DNA of 64,000 bases. It comes from Comamonas thiooxydans. GTDB taxonomy: Bacteria > Pseudomonadota > Gammaproteobacteria > Burkholderiales > Burkholderiaceae_C. Made by a program: the position numbers and the translations under genes. The stretch lies in assembly GCF_002157685.2 (NCBI RefSeq), contig NZ_AP026738.1, forward strand, positions 3,596,001-3,660,000. The letters are read 5' to 3'. Below are positions 45,712 through 53,645 of the stretch, in pieces. How positions within the stretch are numbered: position 1 is the first letter of the stretch; each line of letters begins with the position of its first letter. Below the pieces are notes generated by a model. The model was not told the origin of the DNA, did not search any database, and saw only the letters and a program-made list of their open reading frames with translations.

Positions 45712-46713
45712 ATGTCCATCAAATCGGCAATGAAAGTCACAGTAATGCCTGCCGGACACGGTGACTGCATTCTCGTGCAGTGCGACGATTTCAATATCAT
45801 GGTGGACTCGGGCCCTTACAGAAAATGTATCCACGAGCGTGTGCACTCAGGACTGGTCACCGCGCTCGAGGGGCAACCGATTCATCTCGCGATCATTACC
45901 CATAATGACGACGATCACATTGGTGGCTTAGTGCGCACGCTGTGCGATGCAACGTTATCGGTTAATGCACTTCTGTTCAATTCCCCGCAACTCATCCGTA
46001 AGTACATAGATCACTGCAGTGGGGAAGAAGTAAACGTGTCTACACGTCAGGCATTCAAAGTGGCCAGCAAGCTTACCCCCTGCAATAAGAAGGTCCTCGT
46101 CGCGGGCGACACGCGCACTTTTTTCGACGATCGCATCGTTTTGAGAGTCCTGTCTCCTTTGACGGAGGATATTCTTAACTATGGGTCACACATGCTCGCG
46201 CCGTTCGAAAAGGAAGAACTCGCGGGCGCTCGCGGCAGGGATACGCCAGTCTGCGGAACAATTCACGAGCTGCGAACCATGGATGATGATGGCAAGGCCG
46301 CCGACGCTTCCCAAACCAATGCACTGAGCCTTGCTTTCATACTTACTTTTGAGGAGCGATCAATCCTCTTTCTTGGAGACAGCTGGCCCTCCCGTGTGAT
46401 GCCCTCGCTTGCCAAGCTGGATCACGAAGGAGCCCCCATTCAACTCGACTTGGTCTTCGTATCTCACCATGGCAGCAAGAACAACAACACGCAGGAGTTA
46501 TACCAGCACATTCAGACGGAGAGGTACGTGATTTCTGCTGATGGGAAGCAGAACCCGGACGTTGAGACGTTTGGGCGAATTCTACGAGCAGGGGTGGGGA
46601 ACATTCAAAAATTCTATTTTTCAGAAAATTCGCAACAACTCAAAACAATGTTTTCGAAAAGCGATATCAATGTATATTTTCCGGACAACGGACCCTTGAC
46701 CTTTGACCTTTGA
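45712..46713 (+). CDS. Metallo-beta-lactamase-fold hydrolase, AVAST type I component-like (Avs1a)
   Basis: 333 residues, ComEC-like MBL fold. MKVTVMPAGHGDCILVQCDD begins the fold; ITHNDDDHIGGL at about 64 is the metal-binding HxDxDH-type motif, FLGDS at about 221 gives the Asp ligand, and FVSHHGSKNN at about 250 the further His residues. All ligands appear present. The following gene is a trypsin-like protease, the order known from AVAST type I (MBL, protease, STAND NTPase); the STAND gene is absent. The ORF stops inside the first units of the TTTGACC tract. GAAGGGAGA precedes the start. It may also be part of a related, unnamed conflict system. Confidence 0.78.
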   Translation: MSIKSAMKVTVMPAGHGDCILVQCDDFNIMVDSGPYRKCIHERVHSGLVTALEGQPIHLAIITHNDDDHIGGLVRTLCDATLSVNALLFNSPQLIRKYIDHCSGEEVNVSTRQAFKVASKLTPCNKKVLVAGDTRTFFDDRIVLRVLSPLTEDILNYGSHMLAPFEKEELAGARGRDTPVCGTIHELRTMDDDGKAADASQTNALSLAFILTFEERSILFLGDSWPSRVMPSLAKLDHEGAPIQLDLVFVSHHGSKNNNTQELYQHIQTERYVISADGKQNPDVETFGRILRAGVGNIQKFYFSENSQQLKTMFSKSDINVYFPDNGPLTFDL

Positions 46714-46847
46714 CCTTTGACCTTTGACCTTTGACCTTTGACCTTTGACCTTTGACCTTTGACCTTTGACCTTTGACCTTTGACCTTTGACCTTTGACCT
46801 TTGACCTTTGACCTTTGACCTTTGACCTTTGACCTTTGACCTTTGAC
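46695..46847 (+). repeat. Heptanucleotide tandem repeat (TTTGACC)n
   Basis: Twenty perfect head-to-tail copies of TTTGACC at 46702-46841, with a degenerate copy before (CTTGACC) and a partial one after (TTTGAC). On the plus strand every frame meets TGA within 21 bases, so the tract cannot be translated through; on the minus strand all frames are open (KVKGQRS repeats). It lies between the MBL stop and the protease start and replaces the place of a ribosome-binding site. Its perfection implies recent slippage and so probably variable copy number between cells. Confidence 0.97.
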
Positions 46848-46857
46848 AAAGCATTTG

Positions 46858-47643
46858 ATGCCTAACAGTGAAGCAAAGTACGCCGCCATCGTCCAACGGA
46901 CACTCCATCAGGTCGAAAAAATCGCCCCTGATATTGGAGATGCCGTCGTTCCCGTGTGGCGCGAAAGCAATAACGGTGAGCTAATCCACATCGGCACCGC
47001 CTTTTTTGCGGAGCGATGTAAGCGTTCATTCTTGGTCACGGCTCTCCATAACTTCAAAAATCTTTCTGGTGCCTCCTTGAAAATCAAATTTTCTGGAAAG
47101 ATCTGGACGCTGAACGAGATGAATAAGCGAATCTCAACCGACGACGATCTGTGGGTAGCCGAAACATGTGCGGAACTACATGATTGCCTGCAGGGTATCA
47201 AGGTTCCTCTATTGTTACGCGACAACCCGAGAGATTGCACGTTTGGCACAGGCTCTGTGCTTTTGGGTTACCCCGAGGAGTTGAACTTGCAGGGTGAGCC
47301 ATTCAAACCTCTGGCGATCTCAACGATGCTGGAAACCCGAGACCTAACCACAGTGAGCAAACTTCCGGAGCCAATCGTATACAACGTGCAAAGCGATTTT
47401 CTCAGCACGGCCTGTGGTAAGCCCGTGATGGAAAGACCTGACATATTTGGTATGAGTGGGGGACCGGTGTTCAGTTGGTACTGCACAGAAGGTGTAAATG
47501 GCAGCCCCTACACGTTTCATTACTTCCTTCAGGGGGTGATCCTCAGTTGGCAGGAGCGAAATGGCTACGTTGTCGCTTGCAATGCGGCGCGTATTGCCAC
47601 GCTGCTGGGGGCCGACTCAAAAGTCCAGGCGCCCGATTGCTGA
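46858..47643 (+). CDS. Trypsin-like serine protease, AVAST type I component-like (Avs1b)
   Basis: 261 residues. The catalytic triad is visible: His in SFLVTALHNF (about 58), Asp in STDDDLWVAE (about 93) and Ser in FGMSGGPVF (about 200), in the GxSGGP context of trypsin-like proteases. No signal peptide, so it acts in the cytoplasm. The ATG at 46858 lies 11 bases after the heptanucleotide tract and lacks a Shine-Dalgarno sequence; TTG at 46843 inside the last unit is an alternative. In AVAST type I such a protease acts with an MBL protein and a STAND NTPase. Downstream there is only a convergent GNAT gene. Confidence 0.8.
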   Translation: MPNSEAKYAAIVQRTLHQVEKIAPDIGDAVVPVWRESNNGELIHIGTAFFAERCKRSFLVTALHNFKNLSGASLKIKFSGKIWTLNEMNKRISTDDDLWVAETCAELHDCLQGIKVPLLLRDNPRDCTFGTGSVLLGYPEELNLQGEPFKPLAISTMLETRDLTTVSKLPEPIVYNVQSDFLSTACGKPVMERPDIFGMSGGPVFSWYCTEGVNGSPYTFHYFLQGVILSWQERNGYVVACNAARIATLLGADSKVQAPDC

Positions 47644-47735
47644 CGTTCGTGAATGACGGCAACTGGCCGTCAGCAGCCCGTCACAAGGGCTGCAATCGAC
47701 AAACGATGGCTCACCCAATATCATTACCAACTTTC

Positions 47736-48218
47736 CTAGTTTTCGGAATTTCCGGTGGCGTAGAGGCGAAAGCGCATAAATTGAACGCCATCAATATCAA
47801 ATTCACCATCTGATTTAAATCCCAGCCTAAAAATCCCTCTAATTCTTTTTCTTGAGGGCGGAAGCAGAATAGTGATGGAACTCAAGCCCATGCTGGTGAA
47901 AGCACGATTAATAATTCCCTGATAAATGACTTTACCACTTCCCCAGTATTTGGGGTGCAGCACCAAGGCCAAGTCTGCCTCACCTGCTTCATGCTGCAGC
48001 CCTCCCCACCCAGCAAACTCCTGATCTACAATAAATGCCCAAGGACCGTACCCATATTTCGCCCATTGGGCGTCTTTGTTTTCAACCCAGTCCTTGGCTT
48101 TAACTTCATCGAAATCGGCCCTGCCTAGAGGCATTTGACGTAGCACTTCGGGAGTGCTGTTGAGCGCAATGATTTTTTCCAACCCGACTTCGGTAAGACG
48201 TTTGAATTCTAGAGTCAT
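47736..48218 (-). CDS. GNAT family N-acetyltransferase
   Basis: 160 residues. The order FKRLTE, WAFIVDQEFAGWGGLQHEAGEADLALVLHPKYWGSGKVIYQGIINRAF and RKRIRGIFRLGFKSDGEFDIDG follows the RimJ-like GNAT fold, with WGSGKV in the place of the acetyl-CoA loop (R/QxxGxG/A). Substrate unknown. It is convergent with the protease gene and ends the defence-like cluster; the C-terminal end is short. Confidence 0.78.
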   Translation of the reverse strand: MTLEFKRLTEVGLEKIIALNSTPEVLRQMPLGRADFDEVKAKDWVENKDAQWAKYGYGPWAFIVDQEFAGWGGLQHEAGEADLALVLHPKYWGSGKVIYQGIINRAFTSMGLSSITILLPPSRKRIRGIFRLGFKSDGEFDIDGVQFMRFRLYATGNSEN

Positions 48219-48456
48219 GTCTTGACTTTATCTGGATTTGAGTGGATGGTGAAGTATGTTCGTCAGAGGCTATAGTTCAGCCTGCTGGCATCCTCAAGTT
48301 GCGCCCTTCAAGCGCACCAACAACCTCTTTTGGACAAACATCCTCGGACTTCGTCCTTTTGGAAAGACCTCGTTCATGCAAGCTGACAAGCTTTAGCGCC
48401 AGCTTGACTGTGCGGCTTTCCCAAATTTTTTTCATCGGCTCTATGTTTTTCTGAAT
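48219..48456. other. Gap before H-NS copy 2, no gene
   Basis: Contains no convincing gene. A 71-codon plus-strand frame at 48242 has a biased composition and no ribosome-binding site. The region becomes AT-rich towards the H-NS upstream element. Confidence 0.4.
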
Positions 48457-48592
48457 TGATACGCATCAAATTGGGACACAATGCATGCGGTCACTTTCAA
48501 TTGCAAGTGAACTAACTGCATAAGCGATGTATCTCATGTATGAGTGCACCAATTTAGTGCTCGCACAAATATTTACAGAGGATATCTTTTAA
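48457..48592 (+). promoter_or_regulatory. Conserved upstream region of H-NS copy 2
   Basis: Matches 5673-5814 closely, including GCATAAGCGATGTATCTC, the palindrome CTCATGTATGAG at 48535-48546 and AGAGGA before the start. Where it differs, changes cluster more than 90 bp upstream of the start codon. Confidence 0.6.
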
Positions 48593-48886
48593 ATGAGTAC
48601 AAATTCCTATAAAGAATTATTGGCACAACGCGAAGCTCTTGAGCAGCAGATTGCAGCCGCTCGAAAGGCCGAAGTCGCAGGCGCAGTGCAACAAATCAGA
48701 AGCTTGATCGATGCTTTCGGTCTGACGCAGGATGACGTTTTTCCTACCACCAAGCAAAAACAGAAGCGCGAGACAGGCTCCGTCGCCCCTAAATACCGCG
48801 ACCCAGCCACAGGCCAAACATGGACTGGCCGAGGAAAGCCCCCAGCCTGGATCAAAGATCAAGACCGTTCCAAGTTCGAAATCTAA
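48593..48886 (+). CDS. H-NS family histone-like protein, copy 2
   Basis: 97 residues, differing from copy 1 at five positions, all in the linker (K/Q, D/S, V/I, E/D, M/T between residues 34 and 45). The DNA-binding end YRDPATGQTWTGRGKPPAWI is identical. The many silent differences but few amino-acid changes indicate purifying selection on both copies. The two proteins should form mixed oligomers. It is next to the remnant of a Mu-like prophage, in the same arrangement as copy 1. Confidence 0.93.
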   Translation: MSTNSYKELLAQREALEQQIAAARKAEVAGAVQQIRSLIDAFGLTQDDVFPTTKQKQKRETGSVAPKYRDPATGQTWTGRGKPPAWIKDQDRSKFEI

Positions 48887-48911
48887 AAGTGGCCCTAGTG
48901 GCCACTTTTTA
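48886..48911 (+). terminator. Intrinsic terminator of H-NS copy 2
   Basis: Same hairpin as copy 1: AAAGTGGCC/GGCCACTTT with CTAGT loop and following T. Confidence 0.88.
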
Positions 48912-48944
48912 TTTCTTACCGTAGCCACCGCCCCGGTTTGGCTA

Positions 48945-49166
48945 CTACACCACCCCCCCTGTATAGGTGAGGTTCGGAGCTTCACCCTCGATCGCTCCAT
49001 CACGCACAAACACGCGCTGGCCAGCCTGCGCTGGGCCTCGCGCCTGCAGCCTTCCTCCACCTGGCATGTTGATCGTGGCCACACCGTTGATCACAAAAGC
49101 CACCGTGCCCACCAGCAAAGGCTTGGGCGACTGCAGCTCCATGAACTGCTTGTAGAGGTTAGGCAT
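48945..49166 (-). CDS. Small phage tail-region protein (73 aa), copy 2
   Basis: Intact and 96% identical (70 of 73 residues) to the protein at 7257-7478; the last residues read GGVV in place of GEV-type GEV ending. The ATG is at 49166. It survives in a remnant whose neighbours are broken, but with no late operon upstream it may be transcribed rarely, if at all. Confidence 0.65.
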   Translation of the reverse strand: MPNLYKQFMELQSPKPLLVGTVAFVINGVATINMPGGGRLQARGPAQAGQRVFVRDGAIEGEAPNLTYTGGVV

Positions 49167-49995
49167 GGGTTTCGACTTCCAGCATCTGACGCAGCTTGGG
49201 AGCCGCCCAGTTGATCGACGTCGACCGAACAATGCCCATCACTGTCTCCGGCCCCTGGTAGCGAATAAATTGCCCAGGCAGAATCACACCTGTCTCGGGC
49301 AGCACTTGCATGGATAGCGAAACCCTCGCCTGACGGCCCGTATCCGCAAGCTCAGCCAGGCCGCCGCCTGTGCACCGTGGAGTCCGTGATCAATGCATGC
49401 GTGACCTGGGGCGCAATCAGGTCGCCAGCAGTCCCGGCCCGTGTGATGGGACCAAACACGCCCGCGCTCATGCCGCCGACAAACACCCGGTGTAATCCGG
49501 CTTGTCCAGGAACTCCGTGCCCTCTACTTCGGCCACGGCTGATGGAATCTCAAAATCCGGCACCACATCACCCCAATGCCAGGGTGCCGTGGGGTACTTG
49601 GGCAAGATGCGCAGCACCTGGTCGGTGTTGTGGGGCTGTACATAGCCGCCAGCCGCCGCCGCGATATCGTTGATGGCGTCGATATAGCTGCCCTACAGCG
49701 CCCAGGCTCCGGCAGGCACTTGCCAGTCCTCCATCTGCCAGTCGATATCCCAGCCAATGGAGACGCCATTGACCTTGAGCACCTCAGTTGCCAGTTGCTG
49801 GGCCGTCAGCGTCTGAGTCGGGCTGCCAAAGTGCATGGATTTGGCCCAAGGTTCTGCCAGAACTGCGGCCAGGCCGCGCCCGGAGACTGACCACCGCTCC
49901 TGCGGCAAGAACCTGCGGTCGCGGCTGGTGCGCTCCAGGCGCAGCTTGAAGGGCACGCCATTGACGTTGGCCAGGAACTGCGCAGGGTCGCCATC
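49159..49995 (-). pseudogene. Broken tail-hub gene
   Basis: Corresponds to the last 280 codons of the gene at 7471-9303. Damage visible by alignment: a CAG to TAG nonsense change at 49693-49695, a 2-bp deletion near 49367, a 1-bp deletion near 49491, and loss of everything 5' of 49995. The longest open piece is 49693-49956. Confidence 0.9.
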
Positions 49996-50592
49996 GTGGA
50001 GCGCGTGGTCGAAGGGCTATGGAAGATGCCGGACGACCTAGCCGAGCGTGGCCGCCAGTACGACGCGCAGCGCCTGGGTGGCGTAGCCGTGGAAATGAAG
50101 TCCCATCTTCCCATCGAGCGGCAGGCCCGCGTGATCGGCGCGACCTGGCTTGACCAGCAACTGATCGGCGGCGGCCGTGGGCTGGGCGACCTGGGCTTTG
50201 GCGGCAATGCGAAGCAGGCCATGCAGCAGCGCGCCTACTTCCTCGAAGAACAGGGGCTGGCGCAGCGGCGTGGGCAGCGCGTCATCCTTGCACGCAACCT
50301 GCTGGGCACGCTGCGCAATCGGGAGCTGGCGCAGGTCGCCAAGGACATTGCCGCCGAAACCGGCCTGGAGCATCGCCCGGTGGCCGACGGGCAGCGCGTG
50401 GCCGGCATCTACCGGCGCTCCGTCAGGCTCGCCAGCGGGCAGTACGCGATGCTCGATGACGGCATGAGGTTCAGTCTGGTGCCGTGGCGGCCGGTGATTG
50501 AGCAGCGGCTGGGGCAGCAGATCGCCGCGACGGTGCGTGGCAGTGGCGTGTCATGGGACATTGGGCGGCAGCGGGGCCCATCTGTTGGGTAG
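49996..50592 (+). pseudogene. 3' fragment of a DUF3363 relaxase (VirD2/TraI-like)
   Basis: About 198 codons of the C-terminal domain: DDLAERGRQYDAQRLGGVAVEMKSHLPIERQARVIGATWLDQQLIGGG, GNAKQAMQQRAYFLEEQG and FSLVPWRPVIEQRLGQQIAATVRG are typical of DUF3363 relaxases in conjugative islands of beta- and gammaproteobacteria. The N-terminal nicking domain is missing, cut at the prophage junction. The GTG at 49996 is an internal codon without a ribosome-binding site. Not functional. Confidence 0.88.
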
Positions 50593-50697
50593 CCGGCTGA
50601 CCGGGCCACGCAGATGGACGACACAAAGGCAATTGTTGACTGATCTGTAAAATATTGGTTCAATCTCCCACAGGATTTGTGTTGGAGAACATCGACT

Positions 50698-51279
50698 ATG
50701 AGCGGAAGGCCCAAGGAATACGACGACACCGCCGTCATCGACGCTGCGATGGATGTTTTCTGGACGAACGGCTACGAAGCCAGCTCGACGCAGGAACTGT
50801 GCGAGCGAACAGGCTTGGGGCGTGGCAGTCTCTACCATGCCTTTGGCAGCAAACAGAAGCTCTATGAGCAAGCCCTGCGCCGCTATCAGGAATTGGGACT
50901 TCGGGCACAGATGGACATTCTGGACGGCCCTGGCACTGCCAAGGAACGGTTGCGGGCGTTGCTGCAATGGGGCGTGGATGGCGATCTTGACCCTGTAAAG
51001 CGACGCAGTTGCATGGCGCTGTTTTCTGTCATGGAGCGCAGTAGCAAAGACCCGGTGATCGAGCAGATCAACCGCGCCTACGTCGCCAAGCTAGAAGCGG
51101 GGCTCTGCCGCGTCATTGCTGTTGGTCAACGCAATGGCGAGTTGTCCAGTGACCGGCCAGCCCTGGAAGTTACGCGCGCTTTCTTAGCGAGTTACTACGG
51201 GCTGCGCATCCTGGGGCAATCCATGCCGGATCGCGCGTTCCTTCAAGATGTTCTGGAAGGCACTGTGGTAGGTCTGTGA
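50698..51279 (+). CDS. TetR/AcrR family regulator
   Basis: 193 residues. The N-terminal helix-turn-helix reads DAAMDVFWTNGYEASSTQELCERTGLGRGSLYHAFGSKQKLYEQAL. The C-terminal ligand domain is helical (ALLQWGVDGDLDPVKRRSCMALFSVMERSSKDPVIEQINRAYVAKLE). It probably represses the following ridA-like and MFS genes through the inverted repeat at 51338-51363. The start at 50698 (MSGRPKEYD) is the internal ATG nearest the helix-turn-helix. Imported with the island. Confidence 0.92.
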   Translation: MSGRPKEYDDTAVIDAAMDVFWTNGYEASSTQELCERTGLGRGSLYHAFGSKQKLYEQALRRYQELGLRAQMDILDGPGTAKERLRALLQWGVDGDLDPVKRRSCMALFSVMERSSKDPVIEQINRAYVAKLEAGLCRVIAVGQRNGELSSDRPALEVTRAFLASYYGLRILGQSMPDRAFLQDVLEGTVVGL

Positions 51280-51337
51280 TCGGCAAAGCACGCTTTGGAT
51301 CAGATACGCATGGGCTGATTGGCCTTTTTATTTCTCA

Positions 51338-51363
51338 AATAGTGTACCGATCATTACACTATT
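51338..51363. promoter_or_regulatory. Candidate TetR operator
   Basis: A perfect inverted repeat: AATAGTGTA, 8-bp spacer, TACACTATT. It ends 20 bp before the RidA start. Size, symmetry and place between regulator and target genes fit a TetR-family operator. Related ACGATA and AAACTATTG sequences occur before the MFS gene. Confidence 0.75.
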
Positions 51364-51382
51364 GATATGCGGAAGGAGTCCC

Positions 51383-51880
51383 ATGAGTCGGCCCGCAAAT
51401 ACTGATATTCGCAAAATCCCTACCCGGACTGGTGCGGTCGCGATTCCGGCCTCTCTGGAGGCGGATGTCGCACAGTTCCACTACGCACCGGCGCGCCGCG
51501 TAGGAGATTTTGTGTACCTTTCCGGCATTGTGGCTTGCAACAGATCGACCGAGCCAATGGGCGATATGGCATTCTGCGATGAACTGCGGGACGTGTTCCG
51601 GCAGATCGAGTGCCTGCTTGTGGCCAGTGACGCGCAGATGAACGATGTGATCGAGTTGCAGATGTTCCATGTATTTGGCAGTGACAGGCTGAACCTCGAC
51701 AAGGCCGGCCAGTTGGCCGCCATCGCGCGGGTTCGTGATGAATTCTTCGCCGCGCCCTATCCGATTGCAGTGGAACTGGGAGTTGCCGCCTTGAACCCCG
51801 ATGGCGGGCTGGTGGAGATCAAGGCGGTCGCATTCTCACCAAATGGGCGCATATCTGGCATCGAAATGGTCGTCACTTGA
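51383..51880 (+). CDS. RidA family protein
   Basis: 165 residues. FHYAPARRVGDFVYLSGIVACNRSTEPMGDMAFCDELRDVFRQIECLLVASDAQMNDVIELQMFHV and the late PYPIAVELGVAALNPDGGLVEIKAVAF follow the RidA/YjgF fold, which deaminates reactive enamines and imines. The usual catalytic Arg in the R-x-x-V-E/G context is not clear, so it may belong to a divergent subgroup. GGAAGGAG lies before the ATG at 51383. It lies between the TetR gene and an exporter, so it may act on the inducing compound. Confidence 0.85.
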   Translation: MSRPANTDIRKIPTRTGAVAIPASLEADVAQFHYAPARRVGDFVYLSGIVACNRSTEPMGDMAFCDELRDVFRQIECLLVASDAQMNDVIELQMFHVFGSDRLNLDKAGQLAAIARVRDEFFAAPYPIAVELGVAALNPDGGLVEIKAVAFSPNGRISGIEMVVT

Positions 51881-52009
51881 CCCGACGCATGCCGGATCTC
51901 GTTTTTGGAATAAACGATAGCTTTGATCCCCAATAACTGATCCCGGCCCGTCGGCCGGTTCTTTTGGATCAATTTTGTACTGAACGATAAACTATTGAAG
52001 GAGTTTCCC

Positions 52010-53182
52010 ATGCCGTTAGTGGTCTACATCCTGGGGCTGACGATCTTTTCGTTGACCACATCCGAGTTCATGGTGGCGGGCATGATGCCGTCGCTCACGC
52101 AAGCCTTCGGCGTATCGGTGACGCAGATCGGCTACCTCATTTCGCTGTATGCCATTGGCATGGTCGTCGGCGGGCCGTTGCTTACCGTCGGCCTGCTCAA
52201 GCTGCGCGTGCCCAACAAGAAGGCGTTGCTCTGGCTATTGGGCTTCTATGCGATCGCGCAATCGGTGGCCGCTTCCGCGATGAGCTACGACATCATGGCG
52301 ATTGCTCGGGTGGTCACCGGCGTGGCCGGTTCCGCCTGCTTTGGCGTTTCGCTGGCGATTTGCGCTGAGATGGTTGACGTCGAGTCTCGGGGTCGCGCGG
52401 CATCCATCGTGGTTGGCGGACTGATGCTGGCAACCGTGCTGGGCGTGCCCATTGCCACGATCATCGACCAGCACTGGGGTTGGCGCGCCAGTTTCTGGCT
52501 GGTGGTGGCGTTGGCCGTGTTGTGCGCGGTGGTCATCACATTCCTGGTGCCGCGTGCCAAGACCTCCGCAACGGTCAGCCTCGGCGCGGAGTTGGCGGAG
52601 TTCAAAAATCGGCACCTGTGGGCGGCTTACGCCACCAGCGGCTTGATCATCGGCGCGACGTTCGCCGCTTTCAGCTACTTCGCACCGATACTGACCGAAG
52701 TGACCGGCTTCGCCGCGTCCTCAATTCCTTGGCTGCTGGGGATCTACGGGGCGGCGAACGTGGTGGGCAATATGGTCGTGGGGCGTTATGCCGATAATCA
52801 CACCATGCCCATCATGGCGTGGGGCCTGATCGTGTTGGGTGCCACCTTGGCGCTGTTCGCCGTGTTTGCGCAAAGCCAGGTTCTCAGCCTTGCCGCGCTG
52901 ATCGTTATCGGCTTGGTGGGCGTTCCCATGAATCCCGCGATGATCGCCCGTGTGATGAAGACCGCGCATCCGGGCGCGCTGGTCAACACCGTACATACCT
53001 CGGTCATCAACATCGGGCTTGGCCTCGGCGCATGGATCGGCGGCTTGGGCATTGCGACCGGCTACGGCGTGCGCTCGCCTTTGTGGGTAGGCGCCGGGCT
53101 GGCGCTGCTCGGTTTGCTCAGCCTGTTGCCTTATCTCGGGCGCAAGGCGGGCGACGCGCGCTCGCTGGCTTCCGGTCAATAG
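52010..53182 (+). CDS. MFS exporter, DHA1-type
   Basis: 390 residues with 12 predicted membrane helices. FSLTTSEFMVAGMMPSLTQAFGVSVTQIGYLISLYAIGMVVGGP is typical of the AraJ/YdhP/arabinose-efflux-like DHA1 group, and RVVTGVAGSACFGVSLAICAEMV is motif C-like. It probably exports a drug or small metabolite by proton antiport. The ATG at 52010 follows GAAGGAG. Likely controlled by the TetR repressor, in one regulon with the RidA gene. Confidence 0.9.
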   Translation: MPLVVYILGLTIFSLTTSEFMVAGMMPSLTQAFGVSVTQIGYLISLYAIGMVVGGPLLTVGLLKLRVPNKKALLWLLGFYAIAQSVAASAMSYDIMAIARVVTGVAGSACFGVSLAICAEMVDVESRGRAASIVVGGLMLATVLGVPIATIIDQHWGWRASFWLVVALAVLCAVVITFLVPRAKTSATVSLGAELAEFKNRHLWAAYATSGLIIGATFAAFSYFAPILTEVTGFAASSIPWLLGIYGAANVVGNMVVGRYADNHTMPIMAWGLIVLGATLALFAVFAQSQVLSLAALIVIGLVGVPMNPAMIARVMKTAHPGALVNTVHTSVINIGLGLGAWIGGLGIATGYGVRSPLWVGAGLALLGLLSLLPYLGRKAGDARSLASGQ

Positions 53183-53212
53183 TGCTTTTTGATGGCCGTC
53201 GGCAGGCCGGTT

Positions 53213-53465
53213 TTCTCAAAGTCCTTGAAGCATGCCAGGACTGCAGAATCCGGTCATTGATGCCGATGATGGCCTGGCCTTTGATTTCCTTGGGCTTTTG
53301 AGCCGTCAGTTCGTACTGCCTCTACTCGAACGACACACCATGGTCTTCGGTCTCCCAGCGGATGTGCCCTGCCGTATCGATCCATCTGCGCCCAAGCAAG
53401 CTGTTCGATGTAAGCATCGCCTGCCATTCACAGATATGCCGCTGATAGGTCCAGCCACGCCGTGA
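53213..53465 (-). pseudogene. Fragment of a Dam methylase gene
   Basis: Aligns with 6270-6540 of the intact dam gene in the same orientation (for example GATGGCCTGGCCTTTGATTTCCTTG and TCTTCGGTCTCCCAG, then AAGC-AAGCTG-TTC-AATGTA). A deletion removes the DPPY region and frameshifts are present. No translated product is expected. Confidence 0.82.
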
Positions 53466-53505
53466 GCGAGGCCACATTCAGCGGGCTGCGACAAGGGGCT
53501 TGCTC

Positions 53506-53645
53506 ACATGTCCAAGCAGAGCTTCCGGCCCAAGTCCAGAAACGTCAAGCCATTTGGCCTGCCCGAGAAGATCAAGTCGCTCAGGAGGAAGCCGGATGCA
53601 ACGGCAGCCTCGCCACCTCGCTCGCTTTCGTGCGCCGAACTCTAG
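53506..53645 (+). pseudogene. Fragment of a gemA (DUF1018) gene
   Basis: Aligns with about 40378-40525 of the intact gemA: the pieces CAAGCC, GCCCGAGAAGATCAAG and GCTTTCGTG match in order, with indels. It is directly joined to the dam fragment although in the intact prophage these genes are 33 kb apart, so the interior of the second prophage was lost or rearranged. Confidence 0.8.

Larger units (their letters stand above)
48912..49995 (-). mobile_element. Remnant of a second Mu-like prophage (tail end)
   Basis: Collinear with 7230-8309 of the intact prophage: the 73-aa gene plus the 3' part of the tail-hub gene. The com-dam segment present between H-NS and the 73-aa gene in the intact prophage is missing here. 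The homology stops abruptly at 49995, where relaxase sequence begins. Confidence 0.88.
49996..53209 (+). mobile_element. GC-rich island fragment inside the prophage remnant
   Basis: It contains a truncated relaxase, TetR, RidA and MFS genes, bounded by tail-hub sequence on the left (exact junction 49995/49996) and a dam fragment on the right (about 53210). GC content is higher than that of the neighbouring accessory genes. The relaxase points to an integrative conjugative or mobilisable element. No flanking direct or inverted repeats were seen, so it arrived or was trimmed by deletion rather than as a clean transposon. Confidence 0.75.

Noticed and set aside
46695..46847. Tract as a CRISPR array or as plant-type W-box (TTGACC) cluster
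   Set aside because: No spacers, so not CRISPR. The W-box resemblance is a coincidence of a short motif in a bacterial intergenic tract.
46614..46908. Minus-strand frames encoding KVKGQRS repeats
   Set aside because: Open only because the heptamer has no stop on that strand; all three frames are open, and no ribosome-binding site or flanking protein sequence exists.
49996..50592. Relaxase fragment as an intact gene with GTG start
   Set aside because: The GTG is at the exact recombination junction, there is no ribosome-binding site, and the sequence begins in the middle of the family's C-terminal region.
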